Shown: positions 44,232-52,389 of the stretch, one piece after another
Position numbering within the stretch: the first letter of the stretch is position 1
Layout of the letters: the number at the start of each line of letters is the position of its first letter
Assembly: GCA_040752355.1 (NCBI GenBank)
Contig: JBFMHE010000003.1
Span: 62,001-126,000, forward strand
DNA length: 64,000 nucleotides
Reading direction: 5' to 3'
Source: Nitrospirota bacterium
Lineage (GTDB): Bacteria > Nitrospirota > Thermodesulfovibrionia > Thermodesulfovibrionales > Dissulfurispiraceae
Position numbers and translations under genes: made by a program
Notes under the pieces: model-generated
Databases searched by the model: none
The model's input: the letters and a program-made list of their open reading frames with translations, nothing else
Told to the model about the DNA's origin: nothing

Positions 44232-44486
44232 ATGCCTGCGATAACAAAAAAGGGGCAAGTGACGATACCCAAGCCTTTCAGGAAAAAGCTTCAGATCAAG
44301 GAAGGAGACCACCTTATTTTCGAGATAAAGGACGAAATGCTGATTGTGAGAAAGAAGGAACGGAGGTCCATACTTAATCTCGGCGGTATTGCAAAAGGCA
44401 GGAAGATCGGTATCGGAGATGAAAGGGAGTATACAAAGAAATCGGTCTCGAAGAAGGTTGCCAAAGAGGGCTTGAGGGATGGATGA
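44232..44486 (+). CDS. AbrB/SpoVT-type (VapB/MazE-like) antitoxin
   Basis: An 84-residue protein. The N-terminal swapped-hairpin DNA-binding domain reads ITKKGQVTIPKPFRKKLQIKEGD, as in AbrB/MazE/VapB antitoxins; the basic C-terminus would bind the toxin. It overlaps the PIN toxin start by 8 nt and has its own promoter/operator upstream. It forms the second toxin-antitoxin module in 1.5 kb and is unrelated in its DNA-binding domain to the first. Confidence 0.87.
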   Translation: MPAITKKGQVTIPKPFRKKLQIKEGDHLIFEIKDEMLIVRKKERRSILNLGGIAKGRKIGIGDEREYTKKSVSKKVAKEGLRDG

Positions 44487-44889
44487 CCCCATCTTTATCG
44501 ACACGAATGTATTCATGAGGTTCTTTGTCAGGGATATAGAGTCTTTTTATCAGAAGGCAAAGGGGCTTTTTGAAAGGGCAGAGAAGGGAGAGGTACGGCT
44601 TGAAACAAGCGACCTGGTTATTGCTGAAATTGTTTGGGTACTTGAGTCATACTATGGCTTCTCAAGGACCGAGATAAAAGAGGTAGTCGATACGATCCTT
44701 GAAACAAAAAATATCAGAGTGGCTAACCACGCCAGAGTCAAGGAGGCAGCCGGCCTTTATGTGTCGGGGAGGATGGATTTTATTGATGCCTACAACATTG
44801 CTTATATAAGAGCAAAGGAGTACAAGAGAGTTGCTACTTTTGATGTAAAGCATTTCAAGAGTATCGAAGGGATTGCGCTTATTTGGTGA
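44479..44889 (+). CDS. vapC: PIN-domain (VapC-type) toxin 2
   Basis: A 136-residue PIN ribonuclease. IFIDTNVFMRFF gives the first Asp, VIAEIVWVLE the Glu, MDFIDAYNIAYI the third acidic site, and VATFDVKHFKSI the last. It is only remotely similar to toxin 1. Gene order, overlap and partner type fit a VapBC module. The phosphoglycosyl transferase gene follows, possibly reached by read-through from this promoter. Confidence 0.88.
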   Translation: MDDPIFIDTNVFMRFFVRDIESFYQKAKGLFERAEKGEVRLETSDLVIAEIVWVLESYYGFSRTEIKEVVDTILETKNIRVANHARVKEAAGLYVSGRMDFIDAYNIAYIRAKEYKRVATFDVKHFKSIEGIALIW

Positions 44890-44918
44890 TCCCCTCACGT
44901 CCTGGCTTCCCTCCTTTC

Positions 44919-45497
44919 ATGCAATCAGCAATAGGTATGAAGCGTTTGTTCGATTTCTCCCTGGCATTGGCGCTGCTGCTGCTCCTCAGTGCGCCCATGA
45001 TACTTATAGCCGTGCTGATACGGCTGACCTCCCGCGGGCCGGTCTTGTATTGGTCCGACAGGATCGGGATTGACAATAGGATTTTCAGAATGCCAAAATT
45101 TCGTACGATGAGCGTTGATACCCCTCCTGTCGCAACCCATCTCTTAAAGGAGCCCGATCAGTTTCTCACTCGGATAGGAAAATTTCTGAGGAGGACGAGC
45201 CTGGATGAATTGCCCCAGCTTTTCAGCATCCTTCAAGGAGACATGAGCTTTGTCGGACCGAGGCCAGCCCTTTTCAATCAGGACGACTTGATAGCGCTCA
45301 GAACCGAGAGGGGAGTCCATAGGCTTATCCCGGGGCTGACCGGTTGGGCGCAGGTCAACGGCAGGGATGAGCTTCCGATCCCGGTAAAAGTAGGATATGA
45401 TGAATACTATCTAAGGCATCATTCTTTTTTATTGGATCTCAAGATATTATGGATGACGTTTTTTAAAGTCGCCCGCAGCGAGGGCGTGCAGCATTAA
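44919..45497 (+). CDS. Small phosphoglycosyl transferase (WcaJ/PglC/WreU family), initiating sugar transferase
   Basis: A 192-residue monotopic membrane enzyme that moves a sugar-1-phosphate from a UDP-sugar to undecaprenyl phosphate, the first step of repeat-unit assembly. KRLFDFSLALALLLLLSAPM is the re-entrant membrane helix. The core has KFRTM, RRTSLDELPQL with the catalytic Asp-Glu dyad, FVGPRPAL and PGLTGWAQVNGR. It is the minimal domain without the N-terminal membrane part of WbaP. Start choices are TTG 44883, ATG 44919 or ATG 44937. It lies directly before the WbpM-type gene, so UDP-D-QuiNAc or FucNAc is the likely donor. Confidence 0.88.
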   Translation: MQSAIGMKRLFDFSLALALLLLLSAPMILIAVLIRLTSRGPVLYWSDRIGIDNRIFRMPKFRTMSVDTPPVATHLLKEPDQFLTRIGKFLRRTSLDELPQLFSILQGDMSFVGPRPALFNQDDLIALRTERGVHRLIPGLTGWAQVNGRDELPIPVKVGYDEYYLRHHSFLLDLKILWMTFFKVARSEGVQH

Positions 45498-45520
45498 ACA
45501 GGATGAACAGGGGGGAACCA

Positions 45521-47551
45521 ATGAATAGCTCAGTAAAAGGCCTGCTCCGTCCTACCCATTTCAGAAGATTTCTCTTCTTCCTCCTCGCCGATATCCTGGT
45601 CATCATCGCCTCTCTCTATCTCTCCTTCCTGCTCAGGTTCGATTTTACACTCGATTCCACGTATCGGCAAATGTTTTACCGGGCGCTGCTCTTTTTTGTC
45701 ACCGTCAAAGTGGCCGCCTTCGCACTCTTCAGGATGTACCGCATGACATGGCGCTATGTGGGGATCAATGACCTGTGCAATATCGTCACCGCCCTTGTCG
45801 TCTCCAATTCCGTGCTCATGGGCTTGCTCATCGTTCCGTTCCCTGCGGCATTCCATTCTCTGGCATTCACCCATCTCAGCAGTTTTCCGAGGAGCATTTT
45901 TCTTATCGATGGGGTTATCTCACTCCTTCTCCTCTCGGCGCTGCGCATTTCGAAAAGGCTTTATCTCGAGGTGATCAATAAGAGAAGACTGTCGGGTGAG
46001 GGGAAGAGGACGGTTATCGTCGGAGCGGGGAATACGGGCGAGATGATCCTCAGGGATATGGTCAAACAGAAATTCTCGGAATTCTACCCGGTGGCGCTGC
46101 TCGACGATGATACGAGGAAGGTCGGCGCCTATCTGCACGGGGTCAAGGTGTCCGGTGCAACAAGGGAACTGAAAAAGACGGTTGCGGCATACAATGCGGA
46201 GGCGGTGATCATCGCTATTCCCTCCCTCGATCACAAGACGCTGAAAGGCATCTATAACGCTGCCAAGGAAGCAGAAGTCGATACCATCAAGATCGTCCCG
46301 CGCATTTACGATTTCCATAGGCCGGATATCAACCTGAAGAGCCTCGAGGAGATCCGGATCGAGGACCTTATCGGCCGGCAGGCGGTGGAGGTCGATTTTG
46401 ATGCAATAGAAGGGTTCCTGAAGGATAAGGTCATTCTCGTCACCGGCGCAGGGGGATCGATCGGCTCGGAAATAACTACGCAGGTCTGCGCCTTCCATCC
46501 CCGGAAGGTGATTCTCTTCGATATCGACGAGACGGAGCTGCACACCATGCACCTCCGGCTCCAGAAGGGCTTCCCCTACCTGGTGGAGAGGGTGCATTTC
46601 ATTACAGGAGACATAAGGGACGGCAGGAGAGTCAGGGAGGTCATGGAGGCCTTTGCTCCCGAGATCGTCTTTCACGCGGCGGCCTACAAGCATGTGCCGA
46701 TGATGGAGTTCAACCCCAAGGAAGCGGTAAAGGTGAACATGTTCGGCACTTATAATCTCGCAAAGGCGTCGGTCGATCACGGCGTTGAAAGATTCATAAT
46801 GGTCTCGACCGACAAAGCGGTGAGACCCACGAGCATTATGGGCGCCACAAAGAGGATGGCAGAGTATATCTGCAGGGCGTTCAACAGCAGCCAGCCATCA
46901 GCCGTCAGCTCTCAGCTCTCAGCAATCAGCGATCAGCAGCCGGCAAGCGGCGATCAGCAGGCGAAGACCGAGTTCGTATCAGTGCGCTTCGGCAATGTCC
47001 TCGGGAGCCGGGGGAGCGTCCTGCCCCTCTTTCTCGAGCAGCTGAAGCACGGCGGCCCCCTCACTATAACGCATAAAGAGATGAAGCGGTATTTCATGAC
47101 CATACCCGAGGCGGTCTCCCTGGTGCTCCAGGCGTCCGTGATCGGCAAAGGGGGTGAGGTGCTCGTCCTCGATATGGGAGAGCCTATACGGATCGTGGAC
47201 CTGGCCGAAGAGCTGATACGCATTCACGGGCTGGAGCCCTACAAAGACGTGGACCTCGAGTTTGTCGGCCTGAGGCCCGGAGAGAAGCTCTTCGAAGAGA
47301 TACTCACCGCTGAGGAAGGTACCACCGCGAGCAGGCACGAGAAGATATTCGTGGCGAACAACAGGGAGAAGTATTCGCAGGCCGAGATGCAGGAGATCCT
47401 GGGAGAGTTCGGGACCGCAATCCAGGGTGCCCTGAGAGGGGAGGAGAAAAAGATCAGGGACCTGCTCCGGCGCTACGTCAGGCATTTTGACAGCGAGACG
47501 AGCGGACCGCCCGCCCCCTCGGCCCGCAAGGAAGAGCTCCGTGCCGATTGA
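45521..47551 (+). CDS. wbpM: WbpM-type membrane UDP-GlcNAc 4,6-dehydratase
   Basis: A 676-residue inner-membrane SDR. Four hydrophobic helices (about 10-140) are followed by a first Rossmann module (VIVGAGNTGEMIL) and the catalytic SDR module (VILVTGAGGSIGSEI, AAAYKHVPMME, STDKAVRPTSIMGATK, RFGNVLGSRGSV, GLRPGEKLFEEIL). WbpM/CapD makes the UDP-4-keto-6-deoxy-GlcNAc used by the WbpV-like reductase at 42366. GGGGGGAA before ATG 45521 favours this start over 45503. Residues about 456-480, just before the RFGNVLGSRG block, are a Ser/Gln-rich stretch encoded by a repeat array also found between genes nearby; the usual family has only a short loop there. Codon use is GC-rich, like the backbone. Confidence 0.9.
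   Translation: MNSSVKGLLRPTHFRRFLFFLLADILVIIASLYLSFLLRFDFTLDSTYRQMFYRALLFFVTVKVAAFALFRMYRMTWRYVGINDLCNIVTALVVSNSVLMGLLIVPFPAAFHSLAFTHLSSFPRSIFLIDGVISLLLLSALRISKRLYLEVINKRRLSGEGKRTVIVGAGNTGEMILRDMVKQKFSEFYPVALLDDDTRKVGAYLHGVKVSGATRELKKTVAAYNAEAVIIAIPSLDHKTLKGIYNAAKEAEVDTIKIVPRIYDFHRPDINLKSLEEIRIEDLIGRQAVEVDFDAIEGFLKDKVILVTGAGGSIGSEITTQVCAFHPRKVILFDIDETELHTMHLRLQKGFPYLVERVHFITGDIRDGRRVREVMEAFAPEIVFHAAAYKHVPMMEFNPKEAVKVNMFGTYNLAKASVDHGVERFIMVSTDKAVRPTSIMGATKRMAEYICRAFNSSQPSAVSSQLSAISDQQPASGDQQAKTEFVSVRFGNVLGSRGSVLPLFLEQLKHGGPLTITHKEMKRYFMTIPEAVSLVLQASVIGKGGEVLVLDMGEPIRIVDLAEELIRIHGLEPYKDVDLEFVGLRPGEKLFEEILTAEEGTTASRHEKIFVANNREKYSQAEMQEILGEFGTAIQGALRGEEKKIRDLLRRYVRHFDSETSGPPAPSARKEELRAD
46885..46960. 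repeat. In-frame degenerate ~7-nt repeat array inside wbpM
   Basis: Tandem variants of TCAGCTC and TCAGCAA with related units. Similar arrays lie at 47941-48008 and 48117-48152. The reading frame stays open and encodes a Ser/Gln/Ala-rich loop in the dehydratase. Confidence 0.8.
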
Positions 47552-47664
47552 CATAACTGCCCTCATTATGATAATTTTTCTGATAGCCTTTTTGACAGGC
47601 AGGTCTTTGCTGTTCTCTCTAAAAGACCCCGGAAGCAACGGAAGAAGGCTGTACAGCGTATCAC

Positions 47665-47740
47665 GCGGGTGTAGCTCAGCTGGTAGAGCACAACCTTGCC
47701 AAGGTTGGGGTCGCGGGTTCGAATCCCGTCGCCCGCTCCA
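47665..47740 (+). tRNA. tRNA-Gly (anticodon GCC)
   Basis: A full cloverleaf: acceptor GCGGGTG pairs with CGCCCGC (one G-U), D arm GCTCAGCTGGTAGAGC, anticodon stem CCTTGCCAAGG with GCC, T arm GCGGGTTCGAATCCCGT. The CCA end is encoded (47738-47740). Confidence 0.97.
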
Positions 47741-47749
47741 TTAAGACAC

Positions 47750-47828
47750 GTTATAGCGTTGTGCGTTCAGCGTCGTGCGTTAAAAGCTCAAATAGACTTA
47801 TTCTATTAAGGGATTAGCACGCTATAAC
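47750..47828. repeat. Inverted repeat between the two tRNA genes
   Basis: GTTATAGCG (47750-47758) is repeated as CGCTATAAC (47820-47828). Next to each arm are imperfect units such as GTGCGTTCAGCGTCGTGCGTT and AGCGCTGTACGCTGCACGC, giving a long imperfect dyad similar in style to other intergenic arrays here. Confidence 0.6.
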
Positions 47829-47858
47829 GCAGAGCGCTGTACGCTGCACGCATAAATC

Positions 47859-47930
47859 GGCGACGTACCCAAGTGGCAAGGGAGAGGTCTGCAAAACCTT
47901 TATTCAGCGGTTCGAATCCGCTCGTCGCCT
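47859..47930 (+). tRNA. tRNA-Cys (anticodon GCA)
   Basis: Acceptor GGCGACG pairs with CGTCGCC, followed by discriminator T at 47930. Anticodon loop CTGCAAA gives GCA. The T arm is GCGGTTCGAATCCGC. CCA is not encoded, unlike the neighbouring tRNA-Gly. There is no intron or truncation. Confidence 0.95.
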
Positions 47931-47940
47931 TTCAAAAAAA

Positions 47941-48008
47941 CCAGCCGTCAGCTCTCAGCAATCAGCCTTCAGCAAACGGAAAACAGCTTTCAGCTCTCAG
48001 CAAACGGC
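47941..48008. repeat. Degenerate ~7-nt repeat array downstream of tRNA-Cys
   Basis: Repeated variants of CAGCTCTCAGCAATCAGC and CAGCTTTCAGC separated by AAACGG-type spacers. The inverted counterpart occurs at 48117-48152, across an unassigned 108-nt stretch. No gene is seen in 48009-48116. Confidence 0.75.
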
Positions 48009-48116
48009 GTAAAAACTTAAGAGTGATCCTCTGTCTTCTCTTTGTCAGGCTTCTGATTTCGGAGGGGCGATAGCAGGAGAGTCAGGTAGCTTGTTGTCTC
48101 GGTCTCTGTTTTGGTA

Positions 48117-48152
48117 CTTGCTGAGAGCTGACGGCTGATTGCTGAGAGCTAA
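48117..48152. repeat. Inverted copy of the ~7-nt repeat array
   Basis: CTTGCTGAGAGCTGACGG and following bases are the reverse complement of the array units at 47941-48008. The array abuts and slightly overlaps the stop codon of the TPR lipoprotein gene (reverse strand), so the two arrays could pair into a long stem. Confidence 0.75.
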
Positions 48153-48862
48153 TACTTCATCATCTCCAGGTAGTCCCTGAGATCCGTCTCGTCCGCCCCT
48201 TTCGCCGTAATGAGCCTCTCCCTGACATCGTCGATAAACTTTTCCCGGTCGCCCCGGTAGGCGGTGTCGGTCTCGATCGCCCGCGCAAGAAGCGCTGCGG
48301 CATCGCCGTACCTGCCCTGCCGGTTATAGGAGAGCGCCAGCCAGTAGTAGGGGAGCGCGAAGGAAGGGGCCCGCTTGATCGAGTCCTTGAATGCATCTGC
48401 CGCGCGGTCGTACCGCCCCTGCCGGTAGTACGAGACGCCGAGATTATAGAAGGCCCTCTCGGGAGTCTGGTAGAGGGGGTTGGAAAGCGCTCTGGTGAAG
48501 GCTTCGATCGCCTTGTCCCAGTTATTCTCGCGGATATAAGTGATGCCGAGATTGTTGTACGCCTCGGAATAGGAGTCGTCGGCCGATACCGCCCGGAGGA
48601 AGAGCTGCTGCGCCTGCCGGTACTCGTCGAGCTGCAGATAGACGATGCCGAGGCTGTTCAATATCTCCTTGTTGTCCGGGTCGATCTGCAGGGCCTTCTG
48701 GAACTCGACGAAGGCCATCTGGAGGCTCCCCTCGTTAAGGTAGGAGATCCCCATCTTGTGGTGGAAGTCGGCTTCCCTCTGCTCCTCGGGCGGCAGTGTT
48801 GCACACCCTGAGGCAAGGAGCAGGACCACGAGAGCAGCGGCGATGGCATTGCTCAAACGCAT
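48149..48862 (-). CDS. TPR-repeat lipoprotein (PilF/NlpI-like)
   Basis: A 237-residue lipoprotein. The signal peptide ends in the lipobox LASGC (Cys20), so it is anchored at a membrane. At least five TPR units follow (for example MGISYLNEGSLQMAFVEFQK, LGIVYLQLDEYRQAQQLF, LGITYIRENNWDKAIEAF). It resembles PilF/PilW, the outer-membrane pilotin for type IV pili, but no pilus gene is adjacent, so the name is not assigned. TGGAGGC precedes the start. It lies 38 nt downstream of mfd on the same strand, probably in one transcript. Confidence 0.85.
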   Translation of the reverse strand: MRLSNAIAAALVVLLLASGCATLPPEEQREADFHHKMGISYLNEGSLQMAFVEFQKALQIDPDNKEILNSLGIVYLQLDEYRQAQQLFLRAVSADDSYSEAYNNLGITYIRENNWDKAIEAFTRALSNPLYQTPERAFYNLGVSYYRQGRYDRAADAFKDSIKRAPSFALPYYWLALSYNRQGRYGDAAALLARAIETDTAYRGDREKFIDDVRERLITAKGADETDLRDYLEMMKY

Positions 48863-48900
48863 GCCTCCAGTTTATATCATTCCCCGGTCTCCAGGCAACA

Positions 48901-51900
48901 TCATGAGCCTGCCCTTTCACCGTCATCCTGCCCGGCCTCTTTTCTGCTGCCATTCATCTTTCGGGCTACCAGGTCGAGGAGCTCTTCCGCCTTTGTCAGC
49001 GCCTCACGCGCAGTGAGATTCCTGAGATCGAGCTCGAAGCCGTCGGGCAGGAACCGGAGCGGCGTATCCTTGGTCGACGAGGAGAGGGCGAAGAGGATTT
49101 TCAGGAGCCGGTCGAAAAAGTCGGCGGGGATATCGTAAATGCCTTCGGTATCGAGGACGAAGAGGAAGCGGTACCGCCCCTCGAAATCCGTCACCCTATC
49201 TATGAAGAGGCGTTTGGCGAGGAGCTTCATCCTCATGACCGCGATGAGATTCTCGACCTCCTCTGGAAGCCTGCCGAAGCGGTCGAGCAGCTCATCCCTG
49301 ATCTCTCCCAGCATCTCAGGGGCAGCGGCGGCGGATATCCTCTTGTAGACGCTCAACCTGAGGGTTATATCGGTTATATACTCTTCCGGAATGAAGGCGG
49401 AGAGGCGCAGTCTCATCTGCGGTTCGAGCTCTTCCCTTATTTTCTCCCCCTTGAGCTCCGCCACTGCCTTCTCGAGCATCTCCATGTACAGGTCGAAGCC
49501 GACCCCCTGTATGTAGCCCGACTGCTCGGGCCCGAGCAGGTTCCCCGCCCCCCGTATCTCGAGGTCCTTCAGCGCGAGCCGGAAGCCTGCGCCGAGATAG
49601 CTCATCTCCTGTATCGCCTGGAGCCGCTTCCGCGCGTCATCGGTGAGGATATCCTCCCCGGGGATGAGGAAATACGCATAGGCCTGCACCGAGCCCCGGC
49701 CGACCCTCCCCCTGAGCTGGTAGAGATCGGCGAGCCCGAAGGTATCCGCCCGGTCCACGATGATCGTATTGGCGATCGGGATATCGATGCCCGATCCGAT
49801 GATCGCCGTGCTGACGAGAACCGTGATCTCCCGGTTGAGAAAGCGGAGCATCACCGTTTCGAGCTCCGACTCATCCATCTGCCCGTGGGCGATGGCGATG
49901 CTGGCCTCGGGCGCCAGCTTCTTTATGAACGAGGCTACCTTCTCGATGCCGTGGATCCTGTTGTGCACGAAGAAGACCTGTCCCTCCCTGCCGAGCTCCC
50001 GCTCGATCGCCTCTTTGATCGTCTTGTCGTTGAAGGCAGTGACCACGCTCCGCACCGCGAGACGCTCTTCGGGAGGCGTCTCTATCGTGGTCACCGACCG
50101 TATACCCGAAAGCGACATCTGGAGGGTCCGCGGTATCGGCGTTGCCGTCAACGTGAGGATATCCACGCCTTTTTTCAGCTCCTTGAGCCGCTCCTTCTGC
50201 GCCACGCCGAAACGGTGCTCTTCATCCACGATCAGGAGCCCGAGATCGTGGAACTGAATGCGCTTATTGAGCAGCATATGGGTGCCGATGACGATGTCCG
50301 TTTCGCCCCGTGCAAGGGCCTTCACCGAATCGTTCAGCTCGCTCCTGCTCCTGAACCTGCTGAGCGAGTCGATCTTCACCGGGAACCCCGAAAACCGCGT
50401 CTTGAACGTCCGGTAGTGCTGCTCGGCGAGCAGGGTGGTCGGCACGAGCACGGCGACCTGCGTGCCGTCGTACACCGCCCTGAAGGCCGCCCGTACGGCG
50501 ACTTCGGTCTTACCGTAGCCCACGTCGCCGCAGATGAGCATATCCATGGGCACATCGGTGTGCATAAGCTTTTTGATCTCCTCTATCGCTTTTGCCTGGT
50601 CCGGCGTCTCTTCATAGGGAAAGAAGTCGTCGAACTCGCGGTGGAGGGCGGTATCCTCGCTGAAGGAGAAGCCCCGCGACACGGTCCGCTCGGCATAGAG
50701 CCTGAGCAGCTTGTCCGCCATCTCCCTGACCCGCTCCCTGACGCGCTGCTTGGTCTTGAGCCACCGCTTCCCCCCCAGCCGGTCGACAGCCGGGAGATGC
50801 CCCTCTCCGGCGCTGTACTTCTGGAGCTTCCCGATACTGTGGAAAGGAATGTAGAGCCGGTCGCCGCTCGCATACTCCAGGACGACAAGGTCCTCTTCGT
50901 AGCTGTCGGTCTGCTGGCGCTGGAGGCCGGCGAACTTCCCGATGCCGTGGTCCTTGTGCACGACGAAGTCGCCGGGCTTGAGGTCATCGATGCTGAAGAG
51001 CAGCCGCGAGGCCTTCGACTTCCTGAGCGGGCGGTAGGCGGGCCGTTCGCCGAAGATCTCCCTGTCCGTCAGCAGGAGCACCTCGCCGAGGCGGAGCGCG
51101 GACGAAAGCCTGCCTGTGGCGATGCAGAGCGCGCCGTCGTATGCACCCAGAGCACCGGTACGCACCACGGGGGCTATGACATCGCCCTCGTGGAGTATCT
51201 CTTTCAGCCGCTCTGCCTGGGCCTCTGAAGGCAGAACGACGACCGTCCTCGCCGCTGCCCGCGCCAGCGCCTGCGGGATGTCTTCGATGCCCTTCCGCTC
51301 TTCCGGCAGGATCCCCATCCCTTTCACCGTGAGCTCTCCCGCATCGATCCCTTCGCCGGCAAAGGGCATATGCGAAACCCTGATATACCCGGCGCCATCG
51401 CGCTCAGATGCCGGAGCGCTCTCCCTGTCCCCGTCCCCACGCCTGCCCGCCTCGACCCTGCCCGCCTCGACAATGAATACCTCTCCGGTATTCCGGCTAT
51501 GCAGGGCTTCGATAAGATCGACCGAGAGGTCGCCCTCTTCGGCAGGGAGAAGCTGCTGCTCCTCGACCTCTCTCAGGGAGCGCTGGGTCTCGATATCGAA
51601 GGTCTTGATCAGGTCTATCTCGTCCCCGAAGAACTCTACCCGCAGAGGCGCATTCTCGGTCGTCGGATAGATATCGAAGAGCCACTCGCGCTGGCTGAAC
51701 TCTCCCTTTTCGACCACCACGCTCACCTTCCGGTAGCCGAGCCGTATGAGCGTATCGCCCAGGGTATCCCGCTCTATGGAAAGCCCCTTCCTGAGTACGA
51801 ACGGGCCGGTCCCGAGCTCGGGAAGAGAGAGGCCTGTCCGGCAGGCCTCGGGAGAGGTGATGATCCGGTAGTCCCTGCCCTCTCCCTTGCCGAAGGCTTC

Positions 51901-52200
51901 CCTGAGCACCCGTACCCGCTCCCCGACAGAAGACGGGTCGAGAGGGGGCGGCAGATACGCTATCTCGGCACGATGGGCAGACCCTTCCCGGAGGGTTTCG
52001 AGAAAGCGGAGGTCGCTATGCAGCATCCTGGCCGACTCGGGAGACGACTCGACGACGATGAAAGGGCCCTCGACAGAGAGGAGGAGCAGGGCGAGGTGAG
52101 GCGTCGAGATGTTGTAGATCCTCCGCTCACGGTGCGCAGCGAGGCGCTCCAGAAGCTCCTCAGCGTGGCTTTTTAAAAGAGAATATACCGTGGACATCAT
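48901..52200 (-). CDS. mfd: Transcription-repair coupling factor Mfd
   Basis: A 1099-residue ATP-dependent DNA translocase that removes stalled RNA polymerase and recruits UvrA. Domains in order: UvrB-like N-terminal part, the RNA-polymerase-interaction (CarD-like) domain with GDFVVHKDHGIGKFAGLQ, then the RecG-like motor with Walker A GDVGYGKTE and Walker B VDEEHRFG, and motif VI QLRGRVGRG. The C-terminal TRCF part with LSAFIPEEYI follows. The ATG at 52200 with AGGAAA upstream is preferred; an in-frame TTG at 52218 adds six residues. Length is normal. High GC creates long false frames on the opposite strand. Confidence 0.97.
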   Translation of the reverse strand: MMSTVYSLLKSHAEELLERLAAHRERRIYNISTPHLALLLLSVEGPFIVVESSPESARMLHSDLRFLETLREGSAHRAEIAYLPPPLDPSSVGERVRVLREAFGKGEGRDYRIITSPEACRTGLSLPELGTGPFVLRKGLSIERDTLGDTLIRLGYRKVSVVVEKGEFSQREWLFDIYPTTENAPLRVEFFGDEIDLIKTFDIETQRSLREVEEQQLLPAEEGDLSVDLIEALHSRNTGEVFIVEAGRVEAGRRGDGDRESAPASERDGAGYIRVSHMPFAGEGIDAGELTVKGMGILPEERKGIEDIPQALARAAARTVVVLPSEAQAERLKEILHEGDVIAPVVRTGALGAYDGALCIATGRLSSALRLGEVLLLTDREIFGERPAYRPLRKSKASRLLFSIDDLKPGDFVVHKDHGIGKFAGLQRQQTDSYEEDLVVLEYASGDRLYIPFHSIGKLQKYSAGEGHLPAVDRLGGKRWLKTKQRVRERVREMADKLLRLYAERTVSRGFSFSEDTALHREFDDFFPYEETPDQAKAIEEIKKLMHTDVPMDMLICGDVGYGKTEVAVRAAFRAVYDGTQVAVLVPTTLLAEQHYRTFKTRFSGFPVKIDSLSRFRSRSELNDSVKALARGETDIVIGTHMLLNKRIQFHDLGLLIVDEEHRFGVAQKERLKELKKGVDILTLTATPIPRTLQMSLSGIRSVTTIETPPEERLAVRSVVTAFNDKTIKEAIERELGREGQVFFVHNRIHGIEKVASFIKKLAPEASIAIAHGQMDESELETVMLRFLNREITVLVSTAIIGSGIDIPIANTIIVDRADTFGLADLYQLRGRVGRGSVQAYAYFLIPGEDILTDDARKRLQAIQEMSYLGAGFRLALKDLEIRGAGNLLGPEQSGYIQGVGFDLYMEMLEKAVAELKGEKIREELEPQMRLRLSAFIPEEYITDITLRLSVYKRISAAAAPEMLGEIRDELLDRFGRLPEEVENLIAVMRMKLLAKRLFIDRVTDFEGRYRFLFVLDTEGIYDIPADFFDRLLKILFALSSSTKDTPLRFLPDGFELDLRNLTAREALTKAEELLDLVARKMNGSRKEAGQDDGERAGS

Positions 52201-52306
52201 GTTGTACTTTCCTGTCAAATGCTCTCCGGGGGAAAATGCACTTCCTCTATTTTACCCCGTTATCACCGCCGATTTCTCCCTTGCCGCTCATTCCTTCTCA
52301 GCGTTT

Positions 52307-52319
52307 TTGACTTAAGTCA
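52307..52319. promoter_or_regulatory. Crp/Fnr-like palindrome upstream of the HPP gene
   Basis: TTGACTTAAGTCA contains the perfect 12-nt palindrome TGACTTAAGTCA, 70 nt before the HPP start and 107 nt from mfd. The TTGAC-N4-GTCA shape resembles Crp/Fnr-family half-sites. A related dyad AGTCAA-N5-TTGACT lies at 60780-60796 before bamD. The regulator is not identified. Confidence 0.35.
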
Positions 52320-52389
52320 TAGCCCGGCACGGCGAAATAGGCGATGATTGTCTTAGCTCGAACAATTCGTACGCCGGAGCGGGAGGTGC

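Noticed and set aside
47592-47620. tRNA promoter at TTGACA upstream of tRNA-Gly
   Set aside because: The -35-like box is good but no -10-like hexamer lies at 16-18 nt, so the promoter cannot be supported.
47941-48152. Possible CRISPR array after tRNA-Cys
   Set aside because: Units are about 7 nt, degenerate and without equal-length unique spacers. No cas gene is present.
49885-51228. A 447-codon open frame on the plus strand opposite mfd
   Set aside because: It is a GC-rich shadow of a certain gene. Its product is His/Leu/Pro/Arg-rich with no domain, and mfd on the other strand is full length.
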